Translations under genes and position numbers: made by a program
Notes under the pieces: model-generated
What the model was told of the DNA's origin: nothing
Database searches by the model: none
What the model saw: the letters and a program-made list of their open reading frames with translations, nothing else
Shown here: positions 10,947 to 22,193 of the stretch, piece by piece
How the letters are laid out: each line of letters starts with the position of its first letter
Numbering within the stretch: the stretch's first letter is position 1
Assembly: GCA_033439295.1 (NCBI GenBank)
Contig: JAVTLE010000010.1
Location: 62,001-126,000 of the forward strand
Direction of reading: 5' to 3'
From: Deuterostichococcus epilithicus
Lineage: Eukaryota; Chlorophyta; Trebouxiophyceae; Prasiolales; Stichococcaceae
Length of the DNA stretch: 64,000 bases

Positions 10947-12049
10947 TCACGTTCGCTTCTGACACTGCTGTGCTGCAAAGCTGCCCATGCGGCGGTAGAA
11001 GGCGGCAACCTGCTGCAGGCGAACAGGAAAGTCAGCATGACGCGCAAAGTGCATGAATGCAGACGCATGGTCATCTGGCAATGCATCCGCCTTCTGAGCT
11101 TACCAAACAGTGGTCATGCAGCAAGACAGCAACGTGAATGCCTTCCAATGCAATTTGCGCTGCGCATCCTGGCCGTGAAAAGCCCCTTTGGGTGATTCTG
11201 GTACCTGACGGCATGCTGCGGGTCTGCAGCAATGTCAGCCACAGCGGCCATGACAGCTGGATCAGCAAAGCCTGCCAGCAGGTCTTGGTCCTTTACGACA
11301 GACTGCATGACCTCCTCAGTCGGTGCCAATGCCTCTGCGCATGCAATGCACGGACATTCGAGAAAATATGGCATATGATGAGATGCAGGTATGCGGATAA
11401 ATGGCAACAGATGTGTGCACTGCAAGGTGCAAGCAGTTGCGACTCACTCATGAGCTACCGCCGAATCGGCTGCCTTGGCAGCCTGCTGGCTCGCAGAGGA
11501 GTCAGGCACAATCCGCAAGCATTGCAGCCCTGCTGCAGTAGAGCTGACGTTGACACCATCCCCGCCGCTGCCGACAGCCTGCAGATCGTTAGCGACACGG
11601 GCCAGCAGGTCTCCCGACTGCCTTGCCCCTCGGCTGTCTGCGATTTGTATGTTTCTAGACCGCCACAATCGGCGACATGCCATCCCCTCTTGAACGCGCA
11701 TCTTTGGCAGTGGCACCACCGGCTCCCCAAAAGCCTCGCCGCAGCATCGACTTGCGACTTGCTCTCGCAAATCCCGTGCTCTCCTGCAGCCGAAACAAGC
11801 CGTGAATGTCGTCGGGCATTCATGTCTTGAGGGACCGACCTTCCTCGACAACGTCCATCATGCTGACACGTAAAGACGCAGGGTGCACCGGTGCACCTGA
11901 GTTGGCCTGAAGCTTTTGCCGCAGATCGTCACCACAGCTGTCGGCATGCTGTCGCCCTCATCCGTGGCTGCGGCAGCGGCATCAGTCGGAGGTGCAGGCT
12001 GCGGTTCGAGGTCAGGTACATCGTCGGTACCTGAATCAGCCGATATCAT
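10947..12049 (-). CDS. Protein with ST13/Hop/TIC40-like C-terminal motif
   Basis: Exons at 12049-11897, 11783-11720, 11637 to about 11450, about 11340 to 11180 and 11009-10947 can be joined. The N-terminus is acidic (ISADSGTDDVPDLEPQP). The C-terminal part reads EEVMQSVVKDQDLLAGFADP, then AVMAAVADIAADPQHAVRYQ, NHPK and VAAFYRRMGSF. This resembles the small Asp/Asn-Pro helical domain (DP/STI1 type) ending Hsp70-interacting ST13, Hop and chloroplast TIC40, which bind chaperone clients. No TPR was seen, so a full co-chaperone is not shown. The last intron is odd: the peptide is continuous only if the exon ends at AAG before GGGCTT, which is not a normal donor, whereas the acceptor at 11010 is good. 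The start could lie upstream; a 44-nt intron to an ATG near 12147 is phase-compatible but improbably short. Confidence 0.42.
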
Positions 12050-12776
12050 TTCGATAAGCGCTGGTTCAAACCGCTGGCAGCGCTCTGAGTACTCTGGGGA
12101 GATTGCTGTTGTCGGATGAGTTTTCGGAAACAGTCACCTTCAGAGAGCATAGGAACGGCCGTTGCAACGTAACTTTGCACGAATTCTGTCTTCTGAAATA
12201 AAAACTTTGTATATGTGTCGCTCGTTGCAAGAGTTCCGCCGTTGCCTCAGGATCCGATTACTTGATGCGCTCCTGACATCCTGTTCAGTGACATAGCAGC
12301 GGTGCCCCTGCCGGTTCGGCTAGATAACAGCGCGACTCTTTCTCTCAAAAAATATGAGAAACGACCTGCCAGATATCGCGGGGTGAGATTGGCGTGCTGC
12401 ACTCTCATCGAGCCATCCGCTGACGCGCTGTCGGAAACATGGCGTACACTGGCGTACACTGGCGTACACCCTGAAACTCGGGTTGTACGGTCGGTACTTT
12501 GTGCTAGTTTTCAGGGCTTACTTACCTACTGGTACGTAACATAATTGTCCAGAGCGTTAGGAGGAAGCTGGTAGGGGTGGATAAACAGAGGATAGACACT
12601 TACGCCGGGGAACACTGTCGCACGCACGGACTTGGCTGATTGCGTTGCTAGAGTCACATTCATCGCACAGGCTGCCTAGGGATAGCATACATCAATCCCG
12701 GAAGTGGCAGGCCTCCGAAGTCAGAGACTTAAGACCGTGACAGTGGTACGTCCACGAGACGGAGCACAGCAGCATA
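12050..12776. other. Divergent intergenic region upstream of P5CS
   Basis: This 727-bp region between two divergent starts is A/T-richer than the genes. It contains a decamer repeated three times (12441-12470) and the A-rich run ATAAAAACTTTG near 12199. I see no coding frame of note. It should contain the promoters of P5CS and of the gene at 10947-12049. Confidence 0.4.
12441..12470. repeat. Three tandem copies of a 10-bp unit
   Basis: The decamer GGCGTACACT occurs twice, followed by a third copy with one change (GGCGTACACC). It lies about 310 bp upstream of the P5CS start, in the divergent promoter region, so it could be a cluster of factor sites. That role is inferred from position only. 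Confidence 0.6.
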
Positions 12777-15700
12777 ATGAAAAAGTCGCCATCGGCCGGC
12801 AGCGTGAGCAGCATCAACCTAGCGGAAGAGGCGGAAGCACCCAATCCCAGAGGTGAGCATGCGACACCTGATCAGCATGCATGACCACTTCGGCCGTAGG
12901 ATGTGTGAACACCTCCCAAGAGTTCAGACACTTTTTCATAGGAAACCTCATCCTGCGGCTTCATAGCATGCATGAAAGTGGGTTATGCCGCTTTAGAGAC
13001 TCCGGCAGTGACCGCAAAAATGCCCAGCTCGCCGGCAGCAGTCGAACACGACTGCATTGCCGAAATCTTGGGCACCTATACGTGCAACGCGTGGGTTGCG
13101 GCGGTCAGTTGCGGTCGAAGCCGCATGAGACGCCCGTGAGATGCAGCCGCAAGCTCACGCACTAGCCTACAGACGGCCAGCCGTCGTCCGGCGAGGGGTG
13201 GACAGCTTTCCCATGCCCCTGTTTCGCAAATGAGGTCGGGCGGCCGGCCTGCTGCGCTGCTGGAGCATGCAATCACTTGCAGATGTGTCTACCTACCTTG
13301 TTGTCGACCGTACAGTAGCTGCCGACACGTCGTTGTTGCAACCTGCTCACATCTGAGGAGGGCATAGTCAGCATCTAAGCTCCTGGCTCTGCTTGCACCG
13401 GGAAGTTCCTCCAATCCTGGGCCTCGTCTTGCGCCCAGTCGTGCATCCAGCTGCCGAAAGAGCTTTACCATCATTCAGAGCTGCGCAACTGGTGGACATC
13501 TGCAAGCTCCTCCGATACATCCAGAACCTCACACGCAGTGTCCGCAGCCGGCCTGACCTGCCACATCGCGCCGCTGCTCAGCATAGCGCTGCCGAAGCTT
13601 ATTTGCTAAGCATACGCCAAGCAGCTCCGTCCCAATGTCGAGCCTCGGCCCCAGTGAGCTTTACCTTCTGTGTACTGGCAACCCTCTCACGCCAATGCTG
13701 TCGTGCAGGCGAAGCCGCACTGCTGGCTGCTGTGCTGGCTGCGTGTCACATGCGGAACCCGCATGTGTCGTCCGGTGACGACCTGATATCCTCTCGACCT
13801 GCTGGTGCAGGGTTGTCGCGATCCAACATGTCGATGGCAGACATGACCGACGGGTTCGTGAAGAGCACCGAGTCCACTTTCGGCAAGCCGCACGCGTCGC
13901 GGGAGACCGTGCGCAACGCCCGCCGCGTGGTCGTCAAGGTGCGATGCCCGCGCTGGCGCGGCCGCACAGAATCTGCTGTGCCTGGGTTTACGATGTGCAG
14001 CATCGCCTGCTGAGGCTAAGGGATGCCCACGACCACCTTCCAGCTGCTTGCCATGGCAGTGTCGGCTTGGTAGCGCCTGCATATCAGCGTGTGCACAAAT
14101 CACATGATTAAACGCATGCACATGCGGGCCACAACGCAAACCCCAATCGTTCACCCTGAACCCAGTGTTGCTGCAGCGGCGACACCCTGACCCTCATGCG
14201 CGCGTGCGTGTAGGTCGGCACGGCGGTGGTCACCCGCCACACGGACAACCGGCTGGCGCTCGGCCGGCTGGGGGCGCTCGTGGAGCAGCTGCACGCGCTG
14301 GTGCGCAGTGGGCGCCAGGTCATCCTGGTCACCTCTGGTGCCGTGTGCGTTGGGCGGCAGGTGCTGCGCCAGCAGCACATCCTCAACTCCAGCCCGTTGC
14401 AGATGATGGGCAACCACAACTTTTGCGGTGCGTTGCTCTTCTGCATCGCCCTTATTGGCCTTCGACCAGGCCACCCAAACCAGGCTACCCAGAAGCTCTG
14501 CACCGAACGAGGTTGCGCATGGACCGAGCAGGAGTCTGCGAGACTGACAGCTGGGCATGAAAATGGGTGATGCCGGACCTGTGCCACGGGTCCCCGCCTG
14601 GGAGGCGCCAGCAATCCTGCATCCCGCAGGTTTGGAGAGCATCTTGCAAGCGGTCAGCTGTCTTGCCGATCTGCGGCCCGAGGAGTGTGCAACCAGCTGC
14701 AAGACCTGAACTGGCTCGTGGACTGAGACACGCCCACGTGCAGTGGCGCCCAAACTGCAAGCCGCAGCCACGATCGACGCGGAGCTAAAGCCAGAGACGG
14801 CGCCATCGAATGCCAATATAGACGCCCTGCCAGGAGCCAGGGCAGTAGCGCGTAAGTCTCTCGCTGAGGCAGCTTCACTCGGTGTCAGTGGGCTTGATGG
14901 TGCCGTTAGGGTGGTCAGGTAAGTTGACCAGGCACGGGAATGTGCAGGCAAAGGCCTCACCGGCTGGCTGGCACAGCCTCACGCACGGCCTCGAGCACAG
15001 TGCTGTGCAGTGTCTGGGGGCATGTGAGCACAGCTCCTCCCCCTTGTGGCTCTCGTTCCGCGTCCTGCCTGGCGCTGTCAAGGTTGGGGTGAGGACGTGC
15101 CGTGCCTCCGTTCCGTGTTTTAGGGTTTCTCGATGCCGTTGGACCACCCCAGATGTGCAGGTGGGCCCCAAGCTTTGCAGACCCACGGAAAGCTGCCCAC
15201 CGCTGAACCTGGGCTCCTGCTGCTGCAGCACGGGCGGCGGCGGCGGCGGGGCAAACGGGTCTCATGGCGCTGTACGACAGCCTGTTCACCATGATGGACA
15301 TGCAGGCGGCGCAGCTCCTGGTCACCGCCTCCGACTTCGAGCACGATGGTGTGGTTCGTGTTCGCCGTTGTCCCGCACCCTTTCCGTGCCGGCGCTGGCT
15401 GATCCGGTCTCCCACACGGTCTCCTCTACGCCCTGCGCACGCACCACCCCGCACTGTGCGCTGCCTTCCCTGTTGCCTCTGCACAGGGCATCAGGTTTCA
15501 GAACCGCTCGAGCGTTGCCTCGACCGCCCGCACCGCCCAAGCCAGCAGCCTGGGTCTCGTGGAAAGCACAGCCCACGTGCCACGTGCTTCAACCAGGCGA
15601 TCATTGGAAGGCATTTTGTGTCGCGCTCAACAGGCTTCAGGGAGGCGCTGACGGCAACGGCTGAGGATCTGCTGTCCATGAATGTCATCCCGGTGTTCAA

Positions 15701-18700
15701 CGAGAACGACGCCATCCTGTCGGCCATGCCGCTGCTGGTGAACTTCGTTCCATCTCCGCGCCGGCTTGGAAACCTGCGGCCAACACTTTCGCTCAAAAAC
15801 CCCAAGCTTGTTTTGATGCCCTACTTGTTATCTCGCCCCGCTCATGGCAACCTGAGCCAGCTGTTGCCTGCTGTTCCGGGTCGCAATGCTGCCTGCTGTC
15901 CTGGGGTGCATTGCACGGTCAGAGGCTCAGCTGCCAGGGCCCGGGTGCCCCTGGGCTCAGTCGCCTGCCCACTTCGGACACCCTCCCTCCGAGGGTTCGG
16001 CTGCTGACGCCGAACACCCTTGGGTGCAGCAGAAGGAGGAGGGCGGTCAGAAGCGCGGCCGCTTCCGCGACAACGACGGCCTGGCGGCGCTGCTGGCGGT
16101 GCAGCTCAACGCGGACCTGCTCATGCTGTGCACCGACGTGGACGGCCTGTTCACGGGGAATCCCTCGGACCCGGACTCCGAGTTCATCCCCACCTACAGC
16201 CCCGAGGTGCGGCCGGCTGCAGGGTCGTGCGACCGACACCAGCTGCGGTAGAGGACACGTGTTGCTGCTCCTCGTTCGAGGAAGCAACGCCACCCTGCCT
16301 GCTCCGCCGTGGGCAAATCAGAAGCGTAGTGCCAAGCTGGCACGAGACTCTCCTGACCAGTCGACTTTGTTGACCATTCGAAGCTTTCTCATCCCACTTG
16401 CAGGTGCACAAGGAGATGATCTCCTTCGCCAGCAAGAGCACCAACGGGCGCGGCGGCATGATGGCCAAGGTGGAGGCGGCCTGGATGGCCGCCGAGCAGG
16501 GCTGCTCCGTCGTCATCCTCAACGGCAAGAAGCCCGACTCCATCCTCCAGGTGCCAGTTTCTCTGTCCTGAGTACGCCGCATCACTGGTTCGGATTTTTT
16601 TGTTTTCCATCGTTGGTCTCCAGTCTGCATTCAGCAACTGCCTTTGATTGCCGTCGGTGTGTCACTGGTCGTGGGGAAATCAGAGAGGTCCAGAACGTGG
16701 TCAGGGTCGGACCCGATCCCCGTCATGTACCTGTACCCGTTCGATGTCTTGCCAACGAGCCTACACCTGGTCGAGCTGCCCCGTGGTCACACATCACGGA
16801 CAGTCTGCAAGCGTACGCTGCTCCGTGTGCACTCCTCGAGCGTCCCATGGACTGTTGCAGCGGCAGCGGACCAAAGGAAGGCTGGCCAATCCCCAACCAA
16901 GCAGGAGGCTGTCATCTCCTTGGGCAATCGGTCATCATGGAGCGGCTGGCGGTTGTCATCCATCTCCGAGTCCGGCGCGCCTGGCGGAGCTGGGGCAAGC
17001 GCACCATCACGGTGTCATCAACTCAATCTCTAGGATGCAGGTCATTGCGGGGCAGCCTGTGGGCACGCTGTGCAACTGCACCGGCCGGCGCCTGCAACGG
17101 AAGAAACACCCAGTCGGGTGTCTCTGACGCCCACCAACCCTGGGCGCAGGTCATCGCGGGGCGGCTGGCGGGCACGTCGCTCAACTCCAGGCCGGCGCCT
17201 GCACGGGAATGACCTCTCAGTCGACCGTCTCTACCCACCCTGGGCGCAGGTCATTGCGGGGCAGCTGGCGGGCACGCTGTTCAACTCCGAGTCGGCGCGC
17301 ATGGTGGAGCTGGAGCTGCAGGCGCAGGCCAACGGGCACGGCGGCGGCGGCGCGGAGGCCGACGCCCGGCGGGCGGCCGCGAGCAAGAACTCGGCGCGGG
17401 ACTGCGCGCTGCGCGCCCGCGACGCCTCCCGCACCCTGCAGTCGCTGCCCTCCGAGGTGCCCAGCACTCTCAAACCACACGCATGCCGTCCTCCTGGCTG
17501 GCCATCACCCGTCGCCAAGAGCGGTGTGTCTGAGGCGTTTCATGATTGGATCGCACGGCAGACGTGCAGAGGACCATGAGAAAGTGCACGGGAGGTTTCT
17601 GGTGTGTCAGCTGGTGTGCACGCGTGGACACTTTGAGGGCGGGGCTCCAGCAGTCGTGCGCAGCGTTGCTCGTCTGCGCCCAAGTCCATTGCAGGCCACC
17701 CGAGGACACCACTTAGTTTACTTGCTCCAGCTGTCGAGTGCCCACCCGGAACTGCATCACCACAGCATCTGACGGCTTGCCCACCTCCCTCAAACCCTGG
17801 ACCCTCCCCGTGCCCCGCAGAAGCGGGTGGCCATCCTGCAGCGCGTGGCGGAATCGCTGCTGGCGGCGCAGGACGAGATCCTGGCGGCCAATGAGGAGGA
17901 CGTGGCCGCCTCCTCCGGCAAGATCGACAACACCCTCATGCAGCGCCTCAAACTCAAGCCCGCCAAGCTGCAGGCGCTTGCCGCCGGTGCGCGCCCGGCT
18001 CGCTGAAAGTTCCCCAGCAGCAAGGCTGCTTTGTGCACGAGAGTCGCCACAGCTGCCAATCAACGAGCGAGTGCCGCCGGTGCTCGCATCACCTCCCCAC
18101 GCCGCGCGTCGCTGCGCCGCACGGCTGCCGGAACGAGGTGCCTTTGCGGCGCCGGCGCCGACTGATTGCAACTCCGTGCAGTGGTTTGCGCACATTCTGC
18201 AGCACGGACCCCCGACATGTGTCGCCTTTCCTGACCAGGCATCCGGGCGATTGCGGGGCAGGATGAGCCCATCGGACGCCAGATCTCCAAGATGGAGATT
18301 GCTGAGGGCCTCATCCTCGAGAAGGTGCGTGAATAATGAACCCTGCCCCGGGCCCCGTGTTTCCAGCTTCACACGTGCCACGCTGTGCAAGGCGTACTCC
18401 CCGGCCGCGCTGCACACGTTGCCGTGCAGCCGCGGCTGGGCGGTCGCTGCGCTGGGTCATTACTCTGAGGCTTCCTGGCAGACCATATCGGTTCGGCATG
18501 CTGTCTGTCCTGTGCTACCTCAGCGCAGGCTGAACTTCAAGGTCTGATAACCGTTTCGCGCCCTGACCCGCCGCAGGTGTCCAGCCCCATTGGCGTGGTG
18601 CTCATCATCTTCGAGGCGCGGCCCGACGCGCTGCCGCAGATCGCCAGCCTGGCCATCCGCTCCGGCAATGGGCTGCTGCTGAAGGTGCCGGGCAGCGAAC

Positions 18701-21700
18701 CGCATCACACTGTGTTCTTTGCATCAGAAAACGCATGCCTCATCAGTTGCCAAGGGAGGAGGAACACAGCCAGGGTTTCCAGCCCTGCTGGGCACAAATT
18801 GCAACCTGCAATCGTTGCACAGCTCGAGTGACCCTGGGCAGGAGGTGACCCTGGTTGAGGATTGTCAGCACTGTTGGCCAGCAAGGACAAGTCGCCCACG
18901 CACAGGCTGATGTAGCACATCCTGCCGAACTCACTCTGTGCTTTGCTACGCTTTCACAAAGGATCTGCAGTCCTGCAGTACTGCAACCCTGCAAGCAAGC
19001 AGCCCAAACAGCCCACGGTTCGGCATCTGCCTGGTTTGCAGGGCGGCAAGGAGGCGGCGCGGTCCAACGAGATCCTGCACCGCCTCATCGTGGAGGCCAT
19101 TGAGGACGTCGCCCCTGAGGTGCTTCCTTTGCACATCACATCCTAGTCTCGAAGGAGCATGAGCAGCCAGTTGGGGGCACAGCTTGCGTGGCCTTTGAAC
19201 CTGCGTCAGACGTCATCTGGTCCGATCTGAATCCTCCCATCATGTCAACTCTGCTAGACTGAAACCCAAACAACCTGGCCGCAGGTTGGCCGCGACCTGA
19301 TCAGCCTGGTGACCAGCCGGGAGGGCGTCTCGGAGCTGCTGTCCAATGATGACGTCATCGACCTCGTCATCCCCCGTGGCTCCAACTCCCTGGTGCGCCA
19401 ACAAACACCTGATAAGCGCTCCTGACTCAATGCCTGACTGGCTGCGGTGTCCACCCCCGCTGAACCACCACCACAGCACCAAAGAAGGACTGCGGTGCCA
19501 CACACACTGAACCGTCCCAGTTGTAGATGTGCAGATTGCTGCTTTGACTGCTGTCGCCAGTGCAAGGACCGCTGTGTGATGATCTGTGCTCTGGCCAAGA
19601 TTGTTGCACAGCTCACTTCGACTCCAAAACCCCCAATTCCCTGTGCCCACAGGTCAGCCACATCCAGCAGAACACCAAGATCCCGGTGCTGGGCCACGCC
19701 GACGGCATCTGCCACATCTATGTCGACGAGGTGCCTGCTTGTACTCGCGTCCTCTGTTAGTCTCCGTGCTTCATCAGCGGCATCACGAGCAGACCTGGCT
19801 TCTTGCATCTGCTACCCCGTATCACTCTTATGTGGGCTGAACCCTGTCAGTGTGCAAGAGCCCAGGCCTACACTGACAGGGTTCAGCCTGCAGTAGAGTG
19901 GCACCGGAGTAGCAGATGTGACTCCACACTGACCCTGTGCATCAGCTGCCCGCTGCGCTAGCCCTTGAGGCAGCGGCCCTGTTGTGACACATTGCTCCGC
20001 GCCAGGAGCCAAGCCTGGTCGTGTCTAGCAGCATCGTTGGGAACTGCAACACGTGCGGTCCTGCGCATCAACGTCATCAGGCAGTCTTGCGCATCAACGT
20101 CATCAGGCACACCCCGACCCCTGGCTCCCCCGCAGAGTCACCAGACACGCCCCTGAACTTGGCATCCCCCCCNGGAACCGCACAGGAGGCGGATCTGGGC
20201 ATGGCCACCAAGATCGTGCTGGACAGCAAGTCCGACTACCCGGCGGCCTGTAACGCGGTGGAGAAGGTGCTGGTGCACTCGGCGCTCGCCGAGGACGGCC
20301 GCCTGTTCAAGCTACAGCAGGCACTGCGCGACGCGGGTGCGGTCTCCCCCCCACGGGCCGGGCCCCTGCCCTTGTGGCCCATGAGCCCCTCCTGCCAAGG
20401 CGAGAGGAAAGAGGCCAGGCCCATGTCCTCTCCTGCGAGGCGCCTCCACAGACTCTCGAAGGGCCGCAAAGCGGCCGGTCTGAGGCGTCGCTGCAGACAG
20501 GGCAGCGAAACACAGCAGCCGCAGCCCCTGGGCGAACAGCTCAGCCCCCACGTCTACGATCCTTATCCTGGCCTGCCCCATGCAGACATCACCATGTACG
20601 GTGGCGAGAAGAGCGTGCGCGCGCTGGGGCTGACGGCGGCGCCGTCGCCGCGCCACGAGTACGGCAACCTGTCGCTGACGCTGGAGCTGGTGGACAGCAT
20701 GGACGAGGCAATCGACCACATCCACAAGAACGGGTCCAGCCACACCGAGTCCATCGTCACCGGTGCGGCGTGCTCGTCGAAACCGCTGTTCCGAGGCTGT
20801 GCCTCCCGTGCTGGCCGCCTCCCTCGGTGGCCGGGTCCCTCGGTGGGAACTCAGATCAGCTCTGCTCAGGATCGTCGCACTCCCCAAAGACAAGACGACC
20901 ATGTGTGCGTACCCCTAGCCGCAACCTCAGCTGAGCTCTTGCGCGTCCAGAGCCCGCTGCTGTCAGCGTGCATGCTGCAGTCCGCACGCGTGGCGCTGCG
21001 CAAGGCCCTTGCCATCGTGCCACATCGCCGCCGTTCCACTCCGCCACCTTGGCATGCGTTGATGTGACGCTGTCTGACGCCGCTCTGCCCTGGCCCTCCT
21101 TGAACCCTTCCGTAAACCCTTCTTTGACCCCTTGCGCAGACAACACGGCCACGGCGGAGGACTTCCTGCGGCGGGTGGACGCGGCGTGCGTGGACCACAA
21201 CACCTCCACCCGCTTCTCCGACGGCTTCCGCTACGGCCTCGGCGCGGAGGTGTGCTGGCCTTGCTGCCCCGGGATCCCTGACATCTCTGCGGCTGCGCAA
21301 CTGGATACCAGCAATGCGTCATCAAGGGCACACCCGCTTCTCCGATGGCTTCCGCTGCGGCCTTGGCGCCGAGGCGCGCCTTCCGTCTTTGGGCCTCAGG
21401 GCTTGAGCACACGGGCGCATCTTGCAGCCGCAGCCGCCAGGCGGCCATCTCCCGCTTGCCTGGCAGAGTTTCTGCATTGCTGCAGCACACCGGCGGGCCC
21501 CCTCTCAGACACAGGACACAGAAAGTGCGAAACTGGGGCTTCGCCAGCTCGGTTCCGTCACTTGCAGCTGCGACAGGCAGGAACGGACCCGGCACGTCAG
21601 ATGGTGCGACCTGCCACATGAACTCAATGAGCTGCTGGACGTGCGGCAGGTGGGCATCTCAACAGCGCGCATCCACGCCCGCGGCCCCGTTGGCGTGGAG

Positions 21701-22193
21701 GGCCTCATGACCACACGCTTCCTGCTGCGGGGCAACGGCCACCTGGTCAACAAGGACAAAGATATCGTGTACACCCACAGGCGCGCCTCCTCTCCAATGT
21801 TGCGTCTGTTTGCCCCGCGGTCGTTCACCCCGTCTGCTGTGGCTGCGTCCTGCCCTGTGGGTGCAAGTCTGCCCAGCTGGTGAGACGTGTGTTGCCTGCA
21901 GGCTGCCTGCATGAGGCTGAGCTGGGTCGAGCGCACAGGCAGCTGACAGAGTCGCAGCACCACATCTTGCTGCAGCGTCCGCTAGGGTTTCTAGTGCTGT
22001 CGCACTCTTGTCTGCGCAGCGGTGGGCATCGGACGTGCACCAGCAATGGCACCCTCGGAGATAGTCCTTACCCTTGGATGGTCCTCCCGCATTCCCCTTC
22101 ACATCAGAAACTGCTGTTTTCAATATCTGCAGGTCGCTGCCGATCAACCAACTCGCCAATGGCGAGCTCACCAATGGCGGCAACGGCCACTGA
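12777..22193 (+). CDS. P5CS: Delta-1-pyrroline-5-carboxylate synthase (19 exons, 808 aa)
   Basis: This bifunctional enzyme makes pyrroline-5-carboxylate from glutamate for proline synthesis: an N-terminal glutamate 5-kinase phosphorylates, and a C-terminal gamma-glutamyl-phosphate reductase reduces with NADPH. Exons: 12777-12852, 13811-13938, 14214-14427, 15229-15348, 15634-15737, 16030-16206, 16404-16550, 17250-17456, 17821-17986, 18239-18324, 18577-18684, 19042-19119, 19285-19392, 19653-19730, 20186-20336, 20586-20762, 21140-21249, 21650-21780 and 22133-22193, all in phase. Kinase landmarks: [56 protein letters not shown]. Reductase landmarks: [33 protein letters not shown]-type segment, and [14 protein letters not shown] with the catalytic Cys. 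C-terminus: [18 protein letters not shown]. Plants have about 715-720 aa. Exon 1 ([15 protein letters not shown]) is inferred from phase only; otherwise translation could start at 13828. The last intron has a GC donor. Confidence 0.93.
14744..14851 (+). other. P5CS: Candidate phase-neutral cassette exon of P5CS
   Basis: Within the 801-nt intron between the third and fourth exons lies a 108-nt block bounded by CAG and by GTAAGT, the best consensus donor in the gene. It enters and leaves in phase 1 like its neighbours and has no stop, so inclusion would add 36 residues (starting [18 protein letters not shown]) to the kinase domain. The insertion falls before [10 protein letters not shown], where the family varies in length. 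Confidence 0.45.
16931..17249 (+). repeat. Three decayed tandem copies of the start of P5CS exon 8
   Basis: Copies of the first 60-70 nt of the exon at 17250-17456 begin at 16931, 17041 and 17150, giving spacings of 110, 109 and 100 bp to the real exon. The copies at 17041 and 17150 keep the acceptor CAG and GTCAT start; the one at 16931 has lost the CAG but keeps the downstream match (CTCCGAGTC-GGCGCGC, then GGAGCTG). The copy at 17150 also repeats the upstream intron tract CCCTGGGCGCAG. Frames in the copies are broken, so only the last is the working exon. Confidence 0.85.
19806..19918. repeat. Intronic foldback with a perfect 17-bp core stem
   Basis: CTGAACCCTGTCAGTGT at 19837-19853 is exactly reverse-complemented at 19870-19886, with a 16-nt loop. 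The arms extend outward with mismatches to CATCTGCTAC at 19806 and its complement ending at 19918, about 45-50 nt per arm. It lies in a P5CS intron. It could be a small inverted-repeat element or a hairpin RNA precursor. Confidence 0.8.
20062..20109 (+). repeat. Two direct copies of a 22-bp sequence
   Basis: The sequence starting TGCGCATCAACGTCATCAGG occurs at 20062-20083 and again at 20088-20109, in the same P5CS intron as an ambiguous base at 20173. It is a short tandem duplication with no evident function. Confidence 0.75.
21332..21380 (+). repeat. Decayed copy of the 3' end of a P5CS exon
   Basis: ACCCGCTTCTCCGATGGCTT and the 25 nt after it match the last 42 nt of the exon at 21140-21249 with a few changes. 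The copy lies 124 bp downstream in the following intron. The encoded RFSDGF-GLGAE is intact, but the donor GTGTGC has become GCGCGC. Confidence 0.8.

Noticed and set aside
14151-14960. Minus-strand open frame of 269 codons across a P5CS exon and intron
   Set aside because: It overlaps a certain P5CS exon in antisense and has no recognisable domain; the plus-strand cassette explains the open intron part better.
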